Positions 1-6,219 of a stretch of 39,878 nucleotides of DNA are shown here, one piece after another. The position numbers and the translations under genes were made by a program. The stretch's first letter is position 1. Each line of letters begins with the position of its first letter. The notes beneath the pieces are model-generated. The model worked only from the letters and a program-made list of their open reading frames with translations, searched no databases and was not told where the DNA came from. The DNA lies in assembly GCA_046714175.1 (NCBI GenBank), contig JBKKBI010000103.1:1-39878 (forward strand), written 5' to 3'. The stretch comes from UBA11373 sp046714175. GTDB taxonomy: Bacteria > Actinomycetota > Acidimicrobiia > Spongiisociales > UBA11373.

Positions 1-62
1 GGGGGGCGCGTGGGGGCGGGTCCCCCGCTCCGCCCCCCGACGCTACTCCACCCGAAATCCGG

Positions 63-1340
63 CTAGCCCGCCGAGACCGAGAACCCGGCCTCGAAGCTGT
101 CGCTGTCGCCCGCCAACGTCTGGGATACGGTCAGCACGACCTGCCCGTTGACGGTGACTGTGACGGTGAACTCGACGGCTCCGGCTCCGCACTCGGTCCA
201 GTAGTCGACCGTGACGGTGTAGTTGCCTAGCGGTGCGGACCCCTTCGGCCACGAGACGACCTCGGGCGGCGGCGGAGCACTCGCTTCGCAATCCTTGTTG
301 GAGTCGTCATCGAGGTGACCGCCCGAGCTCGAGTCGGCGTCGTAACGCACGGTCTCACCCGTTGGCTCGGTGACCCAAAGGTCAAGATCGGCCTCGCCCT
401 CCCACTGCAGGGTCACAACGACGTCGCCCAGGCCGACAGCCAGTGTGGCCGTGTCGCTGAAGCCTCCGAAGCTGCCGGTGACGGTGTGCTCACCCGGAGT
501 CTGCGCCGAGCAGGAGTTGGCTGTGCAGGTCCCGTCGGTGATCTCGTAGGTGGCATTGACCGACCCGCGGGAGTTGCCATCGGCGTCGAAGCCCTGGGCG
601 GTGTACACCTGCGGCTCGTCGCCACTGACCTCAGCGGTCGCCGGAGAGATCTCGATCGCGGCCAGCGGGCCAGGTCCGGCGTCTATGTCACAGTCCTCGC
701 CGTCGAGGTCACACTGGTTGAACACGATCCAGTCAGCGCCGAGCAAGTCGGGCGGGATCGGAATCGGCTCGCCGACGGTGCCGTCGGGCTGCACGATGAC
801 CATGAGCCCGGTGAATACCGAGGTCGCGATTCCAGATGTCTGCACCGACACTTCACCTTCGACGACGGCGACCGTGGTGGTGCCGTCGGGGTTGAGGATC
901 ATTGCGTAGACGGTTCCCTGCACCGATGCGGTGGCGGTGGGGGTGGAAACGTCGAAGCGGCTCGCGGAGTCGGTGAGGGTGACGACGCGGCTGTAAGTGC
1001 TGCCGCTCTCCTGCTCACCCTCGATGACCTTCGACTCGTCCGCATTGTCGAGGATCTCGAGGGTGGTGATCGTGAAGGTGGTGTCGTGGTCGAGTCGCGT
1101 GACGCTGCCGTCGAAATACTCGATGGCGGCGCGGCCGTCGGTCCCGGTGCGGATGGTGTAGCCGGCCTGAAGAACCTGGCCCTCGGTGGCGGGGCTGAAG
1201 TCCGCCGACCCTACCTGCACCTCAACGGTGCCCGCCAGGATGCGGAGTTCAGCCGTGGCCTCGGTGCCACCGGAACTGCGAGCACACGCCGCGGCTGTTA
1301 CCAGGAACAGCACGAGGCCAACAGCGGACAATTTACGCAT
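63..1340 (-). CDS. FecR-domain lipoprotein with C-terminal DUF2135/YfaP-like domain
   Basis: A 425-residue exported protein of unknown function. The start is the ATG at 1340, preceded by a GGGAAGGG ribosome site; an upstream in-frame extension lacks one. Residues 1-19 form a signal peptide ending TAAAC, a somewhat weak lipobox with Cys19 as the lipidation site. Residues ~31-175 match the FecR fold (AGTVEVQVG, a DGSVTRLDHDT segment and ASVQGTVYA), a sensor/scaffold domain also found outside iron signalling. An Ig-like beta domain follows (~240-310). The last ~110 residues resemble DUF2135/YfaP, with DLDLWVTEPTG, GGHLDDDSN and YTVTVDYW. There is no sigma/anti-sigma partner nearby, so an iron-signalling role is not supported; a surface binding or structural protein is my inference. 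A TAGCAT -10 element lies 46 nt upstream of the start. Confidence 0.85.
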   Translation of the reverse strand: MRKLSAVGLVLFLVTAAACARSSGGTEATAELRILAGTVEVQVGSADFSPATEGQVLQAGYTIRTGTDGRAAIEYFDGSVTRLDHDTTFTITTLEILDNADESKVIEGEQESGSTYSRVVTLTDSASRFDVSTPTATASVQGTVYAMILNPDGTTTVAVVEGEVSVQTSGIATSVFTGLMVIVQPDGTVGEPIPIPPDLLGADWIVFNQCDLDGEDCDIDAGPGPLAAIEISPATAEVSGDEPQVYTAQGFDADGNSRGSVNATYEITDGTCTANSCSAQTPGEHTVTGSFGGFSDTATLAVGLGDVVVTLQWEGEADLDLWVTEPTGETVRYDADSSSGGHLDDDSNKDCEASAPPPPEVVSWPKGSAPLGNYTVTVDYWTECGAGAVEFTVTVTVNGQVVLTVSQTLAGDSDSFEAGFSVSAG

Positions 1341-1386
1341 GGTGATTAACCCTTCCCACATCGAGAAACCGGCAACTCCTGCCGAC

Positions 1387-1392
1387 ATGCTA
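1387..1392 (-). promoter_or_regulatory. -10 element of the FecR lipoprotein gene
   Basis: TAGCAT on the minus strand, with a 46-nt leader containing a Shine-Dalgarno sequence before the ATG at 1340. No convincing -35 is visible. Confidence 0.4.
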
Positions 1393-1401
1393 GTCACTGC
1401 C

Positions 1402-1435
1402 GGCGCATCCGGTGCGCCAGGGGTGTTGCGCCCCT
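1402..1435 (-). terminator. Tandem stem-loops after the alpha/beta hydrolase gene
   Basis: Two adjacent hairpins lie just past the hydrolase stop. The first is AGGGG/CCCCT with a 7-nt loop (1419-1435). The second is GGCGCA/TGCGCC with a 5-nt loop (1402-1418). There is no T-tract, so if this is a terminator it is the U-less kind proposed for actinobacteria. Confidence 0.4.
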
Positions 1436-1460
1436 CCCCGGCTCCCGATGCTGCCCCGGT

Positions 1461-2264
1461 TCAGCGCTCCTGGCCCACCGTGCGACCCTCCCACAGCTCG
1501 ATGAGAGCCTGATTGAGGGCAGTGGGTGCCTCCAGGGGAGGAAGGTGTCCGGCGCCGGGGAGCGAAACCAGGCGGGCGCCGGGGATGGCTTTGGCCAACT
1601 CCTCGGCCTGAGCCGGGGGAATGAGCCGATCTTCCTCTCCGGTCACCACCACAACCGGCACCGTGACTCCTGCCAGGAGATGGGTGCGATCAGGGCGATC
1701 CCGTATCCCAAGCAGGTCGGCGATCAGGGTCTCATATCTCGATCCCTCGATCATGGTGCGAAGCCGGGCGCGAGCCAACTCGGACGCACCCGCGGTCAAC
1801 AGTGCCGGCGCCATCTCCTCGGCCAGGGCGCCGCGGCCCGCGCCCAGGATTCGTTCGATCATGGCATCGCGTCGCACCTTGCCCTCGGCCGAGTCGGCCC
1901 CGGCGCGGGTGTCGACGAGCGCCAGGGACCGCACCAGGTCTGGTCGGCTCTCCCACAGCGCCAGAGCCACATAGCCCCCCATGGACAGTCCCACCACATC
2001 GGCCTGCTCCTCCCCCAGCTCGCCAAGGACCGCGGCGACGTCGACAGCGAACAACTCCATCGTCAGGGCGGGGTCCGTGGTGGGCTCGCTGCCGCCGTGG
2101 CCCCGCAGATCGGGGGCGATGCAGCGGCGGACGTGCCCCAGGCCGGCAAGCTGGTCGAGCCAGAGCGTGTGGTCGAGCGGGAACCCGTGGATGAACATTG
2201 CCGCCGGCCCTTGGCCCGCCTCACGATAGAAATGGTTGACCCCGTTGGCCGTGACATAGGGCAT
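1461..2264 (-). CDS. Alpha/beta hydrolase (3-oxoadipate enol-lactonase-like)
   Basis: A 267-residue cytosolic alpha/beta-hydrolase fold enzyme. The catalytic triad is complete: nucleophile Ser94 in GLSMGG, Asp212 in TGEEDRLIPP and His240 in GAGHLPPLE. The oxyanion-hole HGFPLD motif and the PDLRGHGGS turn are both present. The architecture and length are those of the PcaD/haloalkane-dehalogenase branch. No other protocatechuate-pathway genes are nearby, so the substrate is unknown and the PcaD label would be over-specific. The start is the ATG at 2264 (MPYVTANGVN), with an AAAGGTGT ribosome site. A longer in-frame extension to 2720 runs antisense through the divergent nuclease gene and is rejected. 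Confidence 0.93.
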   Translation of the reverse strand: MPYVTANGVNHFYREAGQGPAAMFIHGFPLDHTLWLDQLAGLGHVRRCIAPDLRGHGGSEPTTDPALTMELFAVDVAAVLGELGEEQADVVGLSMGGYVALALWESRPDLVRSLALVDTRAGADSAEGKVRRDAMIERILGAGRGALAEEMAPALLTAGASELARARLRTMIEGSRYETLIADLLGIRDRPDRTHLLAGVTVPVVVVTGEEDRLIPPAQAEELAKAIPGARLVSLPGAGHLPPLEAPTALNQALIELWEGRTVGQER

Positions 2265-2321
2265 GTGTGGACACCTTTCGGCTGGAAGTAGCAGTCTCCC
2301 TGATTCCGCGCCGGGGTGCGT

Positions 2322-2327
2322 TAGCGT
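2322..2327 (+). promoter_or_regulatory. Leaderless-type -10 (TAGCGT) of the nuclease-lamin-tail gene
   Basis: TAGCGT followed by 6 nt (caccgg) and the ATG at 2334. Transcription should start at or next to the start codon. The same TAGCGT-caccg arrangement precedes pgpA at 28825. Confidence 0.6.
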
Positions 2328-2333
2328 CACCGG

Positions 2334-3152
2334 ATGAAGGCCGCGATCCTTGGGCTGGTGGTGGTTGCGTGCAGCGGGGCCAGCCCTCCCGATGGCACCG
2401 TCCCGGAGAGTTCCGTGCCCACCGGGTCCCAGGCGTTCGTGGTAGCGGTGCTCGACGGAGACTCCATCGCGGTTGTGCTCGCGGGCCGTGACGAGGAGGT
2501 CAGGCTGGCTGGCATCAATGCGCCCGAACCGGGGGAATGTTTTGCCGATGAAGCCCGGGCGGCGCTGGCCGCGGCCGCAACCGGCCAGGTCACCGTGGTC
2601 GCTTCCGATCCGGGCCGGGATCAGTATGGGCGGGTGCTGGCCTATGTGTACTCCGGCGACACCAACCTCAATCGAATGATGCTGCAGCGCGGGGCTGCCA
2701 TCGCCAGCGCTTCCCCGCATGAACTACTCCCCGAGTTCCTCGCCGACGACGAGGATGCCTTTGGCCGCGGGATCGGAATGTGGGCCACGGGCATGTGCCG
2801 CCCCGAGACCGGTTCCGGCATGCGCTTGGTCGAGATCGACTTCGACGCCCCCGGGCGTGACGACGAGAACCCCAATGGGGAGGCCGTGGTGATCGCCAAC
2901 GAGGGTCACGCCATCGACGTGTCTGGCTGGGTGTTGCGCGACGAGTCGTCGGTGCACCGATACGCCTTCCCGGCTGGCACGATGATCGGAGCCGGACAGT
3001 TCGTGTTGGTTCGATCCGGCTGTGGCGCCACCGCGGACGGCGAGTACTACTGGTGCGCCGACGGTGCGGTGTGGAATAACGACGGGGATACGGCACTACT
3101 CATCGATGATGCGGGCAGGATCGTCTCCCGCCTCCGGTATCCAGGACACTGA
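2334..3152 (+). CDS. Thermonuclease (SNase)-lamin tail domain lipoprotein
   Basis: A 272-residue predicted secreted, lipid-anchored nuclease. The N-terminus (MKAAILGLVVVAC) is a lipoprotein signal peptide with a good VVAC lipobox at Cys13. Residues ~34-155 are a staphylococcal-nuclease domain: DGDSIAV, Arg57 and Glu65 in VRLAGINAPE, and Arg100 in DQYGRVLAYVY. These match the catalytic Arg35, Glu43 and Arg87 of S. aureus nuclease in identity and spacing. Residues ~165-270 resemble a lamin-tail domain (VDVSGWVLRD-like core, FPAGTMIGAGQFVLV, WNNDGDTALLID), an Ig-like module common on bacterial surface nucleases. The stop overlaps the moaA start (TGATG). The moaA pairing has no obvious functional meaning. 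The likely role is extracellular nucleic-acid degradation. Confidence 0.92.
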   Translation: MKAAILGLVVVACSGASPPDGTVPESSVPTGSQAFVVAVLDGDSIAVVLAGRDEEVRLAGINAPEPGECFADEARAALAAAATGQVTVVASDPGRDQYGRVLAYVYSGDTNLNRMMLQRGAAIASASPHELLPEFLADDEDAFGRGIGMWATGMCRPETGSGMRLVEIDFDAPGRDDENPNGEAVVIANEGHAIDVSGWVLRDESSVHRYAFPAGTMIGAGQFVLVRSGCGATADGEYYWCADGAVWNNDGDTALLIDDAGRIVSRLRYPGH

Positions 3153-4159
3153 TGCAGCTGCAAGACCTTCGCGGCCGTGCGCTTCACGACCTCCGCATCT
3201 CCGTTACCGACAGATGCAACTTCCGTTGCCGGTACTGCATGCCTCGGGAGGTGTTTGGCCGGGAGTACGAATTCCTCGAGCGCAGCCTCCTCCTCTCCTT
3301 CGAGGAGATCACCCGCGTCGTGGCGGCTGCGGTCGGGTTGGGGGTGCGCAAGGTGCGCCTGACCGGAGGCGAACCCCTGCTGCGACGCGACCTCCCCGAG
3401 CTGGTGGCGATGCTGGCAGCGATCGATGGGCTAGACGACATCACCATGACCACCAACGGGAGCCTGCTGGCGCGCCATGCAACAGCATTGGCGGCCGCCG
3501 GACTCGACCGGGTCACGGTGAGCCTCGACTCGCTCGACGATGCCACCTTCCGAGCTATGAACGATGCCGGCGTCGGTGTGGCGCCGATCCTGGAGGGCAT
3601 CGCCGCCGCCGCCGCCGCAGGACTCGGCCCGATCAAGGTGAACGCCGTCGTGAAACGCGGCGTCAACGACGCCGGTGTCGTGGATCTCGCCGCTCACTTC
3701 AAGGGGTCCGGGCACATCGTCCGTTTCATCGAATACATGGACGTCGGCCACAGCAACGGGTGGCGGCTCGATGACGTCGTATCCGCGGCCGAGATCGTCG
3801 CGGCGATCTCGGCTCGTTACCCATTGGACCCGGTGCCGCCCAACTATCCGGGGGAAGTGGCGAATCGGTTCCGCTATCGGGATGGCAGCGGCGAGATCGG
3901 GGTGATCGCGTCGGTCACTCGGCCATTCTGCGGATCCTGCACGCGGGCCCGGCTATCAGCCGACGGAACGGTGTACACCTGTCTCTTTGCCACCACGGGT
4001 CACGACCTGCGGGCGTTGCTCCGTTCCGGGGCGGATGACGCCGCCCTGGGGGCGGCGCTGACCGCAGTCTGGAAGATTCGCACCGACCGCTACTCCGAGA
4101 TCCGCTCGTCCGCCACCGCGTCGTGGCAGAAGGTCGAGATGTCATTCATCGGGGGTTGA
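3152..4159 (+). CDS. moaA: GTP 3',8-cyclase MoaA (molybdenum cofactor biosynthesis)
   Basis: A 335-residue radical SAM enzyme that converts GTP to 3',8-cyclo-7,8-dihydro-GTP, the first step of molybdopterin synthesis. The N-terminal 4Fe-4S cluster ligands are Cys22, Cys26 and Cys29 (CNFRCRYC). The C-terminal substrate-binding cluster ligands are Cys260, Cys263 and Cys277. The SAM-binding LTGGEPLLR motif is present, and the conserved C-terminal Gly-Gly ends the protein (FIGG). Full length for the family. It overlaps the preceding nuclease stop by 1 bp, so it is translationally coupled. No other moa/mog genes are in this window, so the rest of the pathway must be elsewhere. Confidence 0.97.
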   Translation: MQLQDLRGRALHDLRISVTDRCNFRCRYCMPREVFGREYEFLERSLLLSFEEITRVVAAAVGLGVRKVRLTGGEPLLRRDLPELVAMLAAIDGLDDITMTTNGSLLARHATALAAAGLDRVTVSLDSLDDATFRAMNDAGVGVAPILEGIAAAAAAGLGPIKVNAVVKRGVNDAGVVDLAAHFKGSGHIVRFIEYMDVGHSNGWRLDDVVSAAEIVAAISARYPLDPVPPNYPGEVANRFRYRDGSGEIGVIASVTRPFCGSCTRARLSADGTVYTCLFATTGHDLRALLRSGADDAALGAALTAVWKIRTDRYSEIRSSATASWQKVEMSFIGG

Positions 4160-4313
4160 GGGCGTCAATCGACGCTGGAACAACCGTTCGACACCCCGAA
4201 CACCAGGATGTTGGAGAGGCGTCCCGCGCTGGTTGCCGTGCGAGTCGTAGCCGCCAGCGTTGTAGGTCTGGGGATCACCCGCAGCAACCGTCGCCGTCGA
4301 TGGAGAGATGATG

Positions 4314-4418
4314 ATGCACGACTGCGGCCCCGGGGATGACTGTGAGCACAGCCGTACCGCTTGCCCCTTCGAACATGGCAGCCATCACATGGTCAGGACG
4401 ATCCCCGTTTACCGGTGA
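4314..4418 (+). CDS. Possible 34-aa Cys/His-rich microprotein
   Basis: A short open frame in the 280-bp gap after moaA. A GGAGAG sequence is followed by three consecutive ATGs at 4308, 4311 and 4314; the third has the best ribosome-site spacing. The predicted peptide has three Cys (4, 10, 17) and five His (2, 12, 21, 24, 25) in 34 residues, dense enough to suggest metal binding. About three quarters of codons end in G or C, fewer than I would expect for neighbouring genes, so chance is possible. No homologue is recognised. The rest of this gap shows nothing clear apart from the hemolysin III promoter. Confidence 0.3.
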   Translation: MHDCGPGDDCEHSRTACPFEHGSHHMVRTIPVYR

Positions 4419-4426
4419 TCTCGGCC

Positions 4427-4432
4427 TACGCT
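4427..4432 (+). promoter_or_regulatory. Leaderless-type -10 (TACGCT) of the hemolysin III gene
   Basis: TACGCT lies 7 nt before the GTG at 4440 and 4 nt before the GTG at 4437. The spacing used elsewhere in this window (6-8 nt) favours the GTG at 4440 as the start. Confidence 0.45.
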
Positions 4433-4439
4433 CCTCGTG

Positions 4440-5111
4440 GTGGACCCACAAGACCGCGCCCGTTTGGGCAAGATGACTCATCCCGTGCGAGGGTTTCTCC
4501 ACGGGGTCGCCGCGGTCGCCTCGATCGTCGGCGCGATCGCCCTGGTTGCCCAAGCGCCGGGTGGCGCCGGGCGCCGTCTCAGCCTGCTCGCATTCGGCAT
4601 CAGCCTGGTGGCGCTGTTCACCACCAGTTCGCTCTATCACTCGGTCCCCTGGCGTGCCGGGTGGAAAAAGCGGATGCAGAAACTCGACCACACCATGATC
4701 TATGTGCTCGTGGCCGGGACCATGACCCCGATCGCGGTGATCGTGCTCGACGGCTGGCTGCGGGTCGCCACGCTGGCGGTGCAATGGGGCATCGTCGCCT
4801 TCGGCGCGGTGCACAAGGTGGTCTCACGCAATCCGAAACACTGGCTCCCGGTGGCGCTGTCAACCACCCAGGGATGGCTAGCACTGCTGCTGTTGTGGCC
4901 ACTCTCCGAGCGTCTGTCGGCCACACCGCTGGCGCTGATCGGTCTCGGTGGTGTGCTCTACACGGTTGGAATGGTGTTCCTGGTGACGGGACGCCCGCGC
5001 CTATGGCCGCGGGTCTTCTCCTACCACGAGGCGTTCCACGTCCTGGTCGTCATTGCCGCCGCGGTCCATTTTGCCGCCATCGCCAGATACGTCGCACCGT
5101 ATTCGAGCTGA
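4440..5111 (+). CDS. Hemolysin III family membrane protein (PAQR fold)
   Basis: A 223-residue integral membrane protein of the HlyIII/YqfA family, related to eukaryotic progestin/adiponectin receptors. About seven hydrophobic segments are visible. The family's metal-site and hydrolase-like residues are present: SSLYHSVPW, QKLDHTMIYVLVAGT and the C-terminal HEAFHVLVV followed by AAAVHF. Despite the name, haemolytic activity is doubtful for most members; lipid hydrolase (ceramidase-like) or stress-related membrane roles have been proposed for the superfamily. The start is GTG 4440 or GTG 4437. It runs convergently into the acyl-ACP desaturase gene 37 bp downstream. Confidence 0.92.
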   Translation: MDPQDRARLGKMTHPVRGFLHGVAAVASIVGAIALVAQAPGGAGRRLSLLAFGISLVALFTTSSLYHSVPWRAGWKKRMQKLDHTMIYVLVAGTMTPIAVIVLDGWLRVATLAVQWGIVAFGAVHKVVSRNPKHWLPVALSTTQGWLALLLLWPLSERLSATPLALIGLGGVLYTVGMVFLVTGRPRLWPRVFSYHEAFHVLVVIAAAVHFAAIARYVAPYSS

Positions 5112-5148
5112 GCAGACCTCGAGCGGCCGTGAACCGGTCGGCGGCGGT

Positions 5149-6051
5149 CTACGCGGGGTTGATCCCCACCCTGCGCTCAAAGACCTCGGCGCGCCGCAGC
5201 ACCGTGGCCGGAAGCTCCATCACCTTCTGCTGCAACTCACGCGCCCGAGCACCGAGACCGGTCAGGTTCTCGATGCCCCAATCGCGAATCAGGGGCAACA
5301 GCACCCGGTCGTGATGGATGCGGAGGTTGTAGACGCCGGCTCGGGCCATGTCCACGGCCCGGCGTACGAATCCAGGAATCGAAGTCCCCGGCATGGCAAA
5401 TTGGCTGAACACTCGGTGCACTGCCTCGAGCATCGAGTCGGGGTGCTCGCGTATCAAGGCCGATGCCACACCGCGGTAGAAGAGAAAGTGATGGTTCTCG
5501 TCGGTGGCGATGCGGGCCATGATCTCGTACGCCACCGGATCGTCGGCGATCTTGCCGGCGTTGCGATGGCTCACCCGGGTGGCGAGCTCCTGGGCTGACG
5601 TGTAGACGAAAAGGGCCGGGATATCCGACCAGCCGGTGCTATAGCCGGTCTCCATCGTATTGCGGCGGTCGTCCTCCAGGGCACGCGGATCGCAGTTGCG
5701 CGACGTCAAGAGATAGGAGCGCAGGGCGATCGAGTGCTGCGCCTCCTCGGAAGTCCACAAGTGAGTCCAACGCTGCAACGCCGAACCCTCGGGCATGTGC
5801 GACGCGATCTCGGCGTGGTAATACGGCAGGTTGTCCTCGGTGAGAAGGTTGAGGACCAGGGAGGTGCGGACCTCGGGTGCCAGGGTGGCGTGGGACTCCT
5901 CCCACGGCTCGTCGCGGTAACTGCGGCCCAACTCCCAGGGAACGAACTCGTGGGCATACCACTGTTCGCGCCTTTCCCGGTGCTCCGCCATGAGGCGTTC
6001 CACGACCGGTTCGACCGCGGTCACCAACTCGAGATCATGCTCCCGGCCCAC
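5149..6051 (-). CDS. Acyl-[ACP] desaturase (soluble di-iron, DesA-like)
   Basis: A 300-residue soluble di-iron desaturase of the stearoyl-ACP desaturase family, which includes mycobacterial DesA1/DesA2; it introduces a double bond into acyl-ACP using O2 and ferredoxin. All six iron ligands of the plant enzyme can be placed: Glu72 (TEDNLPYY), Glu103 and His106 (SEEAQH), Glu155 (AQELATR), and Glu185 and His188 (DENHH). The family is typical of actinobacteria and plants and unusual in other bacteria. The start is a GTG at 6051 with a strong AAGGGGG ribosome site. A TAAAGT -10 lies 42 nt upstream, and the leader contains a small GC hairpin. Confidence 0.93.
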   Translation of the reverse strand: MGREHDLELVTAVEPVVERLMAEHRERREQWYAHEFVPWELGRSYRDEPWEESHATLAPEVRTSLVLNLLTEDNLPYYHAEIASHMPEGSALQRWTHLWTSEEAQHSIALRSYLLTSRNCDPRALEDDRRNTMETGYSTGWSDIPALFVYTSAQELATRVSHRNAGKIADDPVAYEIMARIATDENHHFLFYRGVASALIREHPDSMLEAVHRVFSQFAMPGTSIPGFVRRAVDMARAGVYNLRIHHDRVLLPLIRDWGIENLTGLGARARELQQKVMELPATVLRRAEVFERRVGINPA

Positions 6052-6066
6052 GAAACCCCCTTGCAG

Positions 6067-6088
6067 GAACCGGGCGAAGGCCCGACCC
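6067..6088 (-). promoter_or_regulatory. Hairpin in the desaturase 5' leader
   Basis: The minus-strand leader holds a 5-bp stem CGGGC/GCCCG with a CTTC loop, upstream of the ribosome site. It may tune translation or mRNA stability. It is too small to assign to any riboswitch class. Confidence 0.25.
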
Positions 6089-6093
6089 CGTCG

Positions 6094-6099
6094 ACTTTA
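6094..6099 (-). promoter_or_regulatory. -10 element (TAAAGT) of the desaturase gene
   Basis: TAAAGT on the minus strand, 42 nt upstream of the GTG start. This gene has a real leader and Shine-Dalgarno, unlike many of its neighbours. The 155-bp gap 6052-6206 otherwise holds only the leader hairpin and the heptamer repeat. Confidence 0.4.
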
Positions 6100-6163
6100 G
6101 CGGCCCCCCGTAACGCAACAGGAAGGAATTACTCCGCAGAGGACGCCGCTCCGGCCCGTACCC

Positions 6164-6219
6164 GCTCGCCCCTCGCCCCTCGGCCCTCGCCCCTCGCCCC
6201 TCGCCCCTATCCCCTATGC
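6164..6219 (-). repeat. 7-bp tandem repeat, G-quadruplex-prone on the minus strand
   Basis: Eight consecutive 7-bp units, consensus CCTCGCC on the plus strand (GGCGAGG on the minus). Units at 6171, 6185, 6192 and 6199 are identical. Those at 6164 and 6178 differ by one base. Those at 6206 and 6213 have drifted. The array covers the last codons and the TAG stop of the P5C dehydrogenase gene. On the coding strand it places runs of three to four G every 7 nt, a classic G-quadruplex layout in the transcript's 3' end. Confidence 0.85.

Noticed and set aside
315..1349. A 344-residue plus-strand frame opposite the FecR lipoprotein
   Set aside because: Composition is a Gly/Val/Arg-rich shadow of the minus-strand gene with no recognisable motifs.
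4160..4439. A riboswitch or other structured RNA in the gap after moaA
   Set aside because: The gap lies downstream of moaA, and I could not find a convincing conserved fold. Moco riboswitches would be expected upstream, where moaA is instead coupled to the nuclease gene.
6164..6219. The heptamer repeat as a CRISPR array
   Set aside because: The 7-bp units are contiguous with no spacers; it is a simple tandem repeat. No other repeat-spacer pattern was seen in the window.
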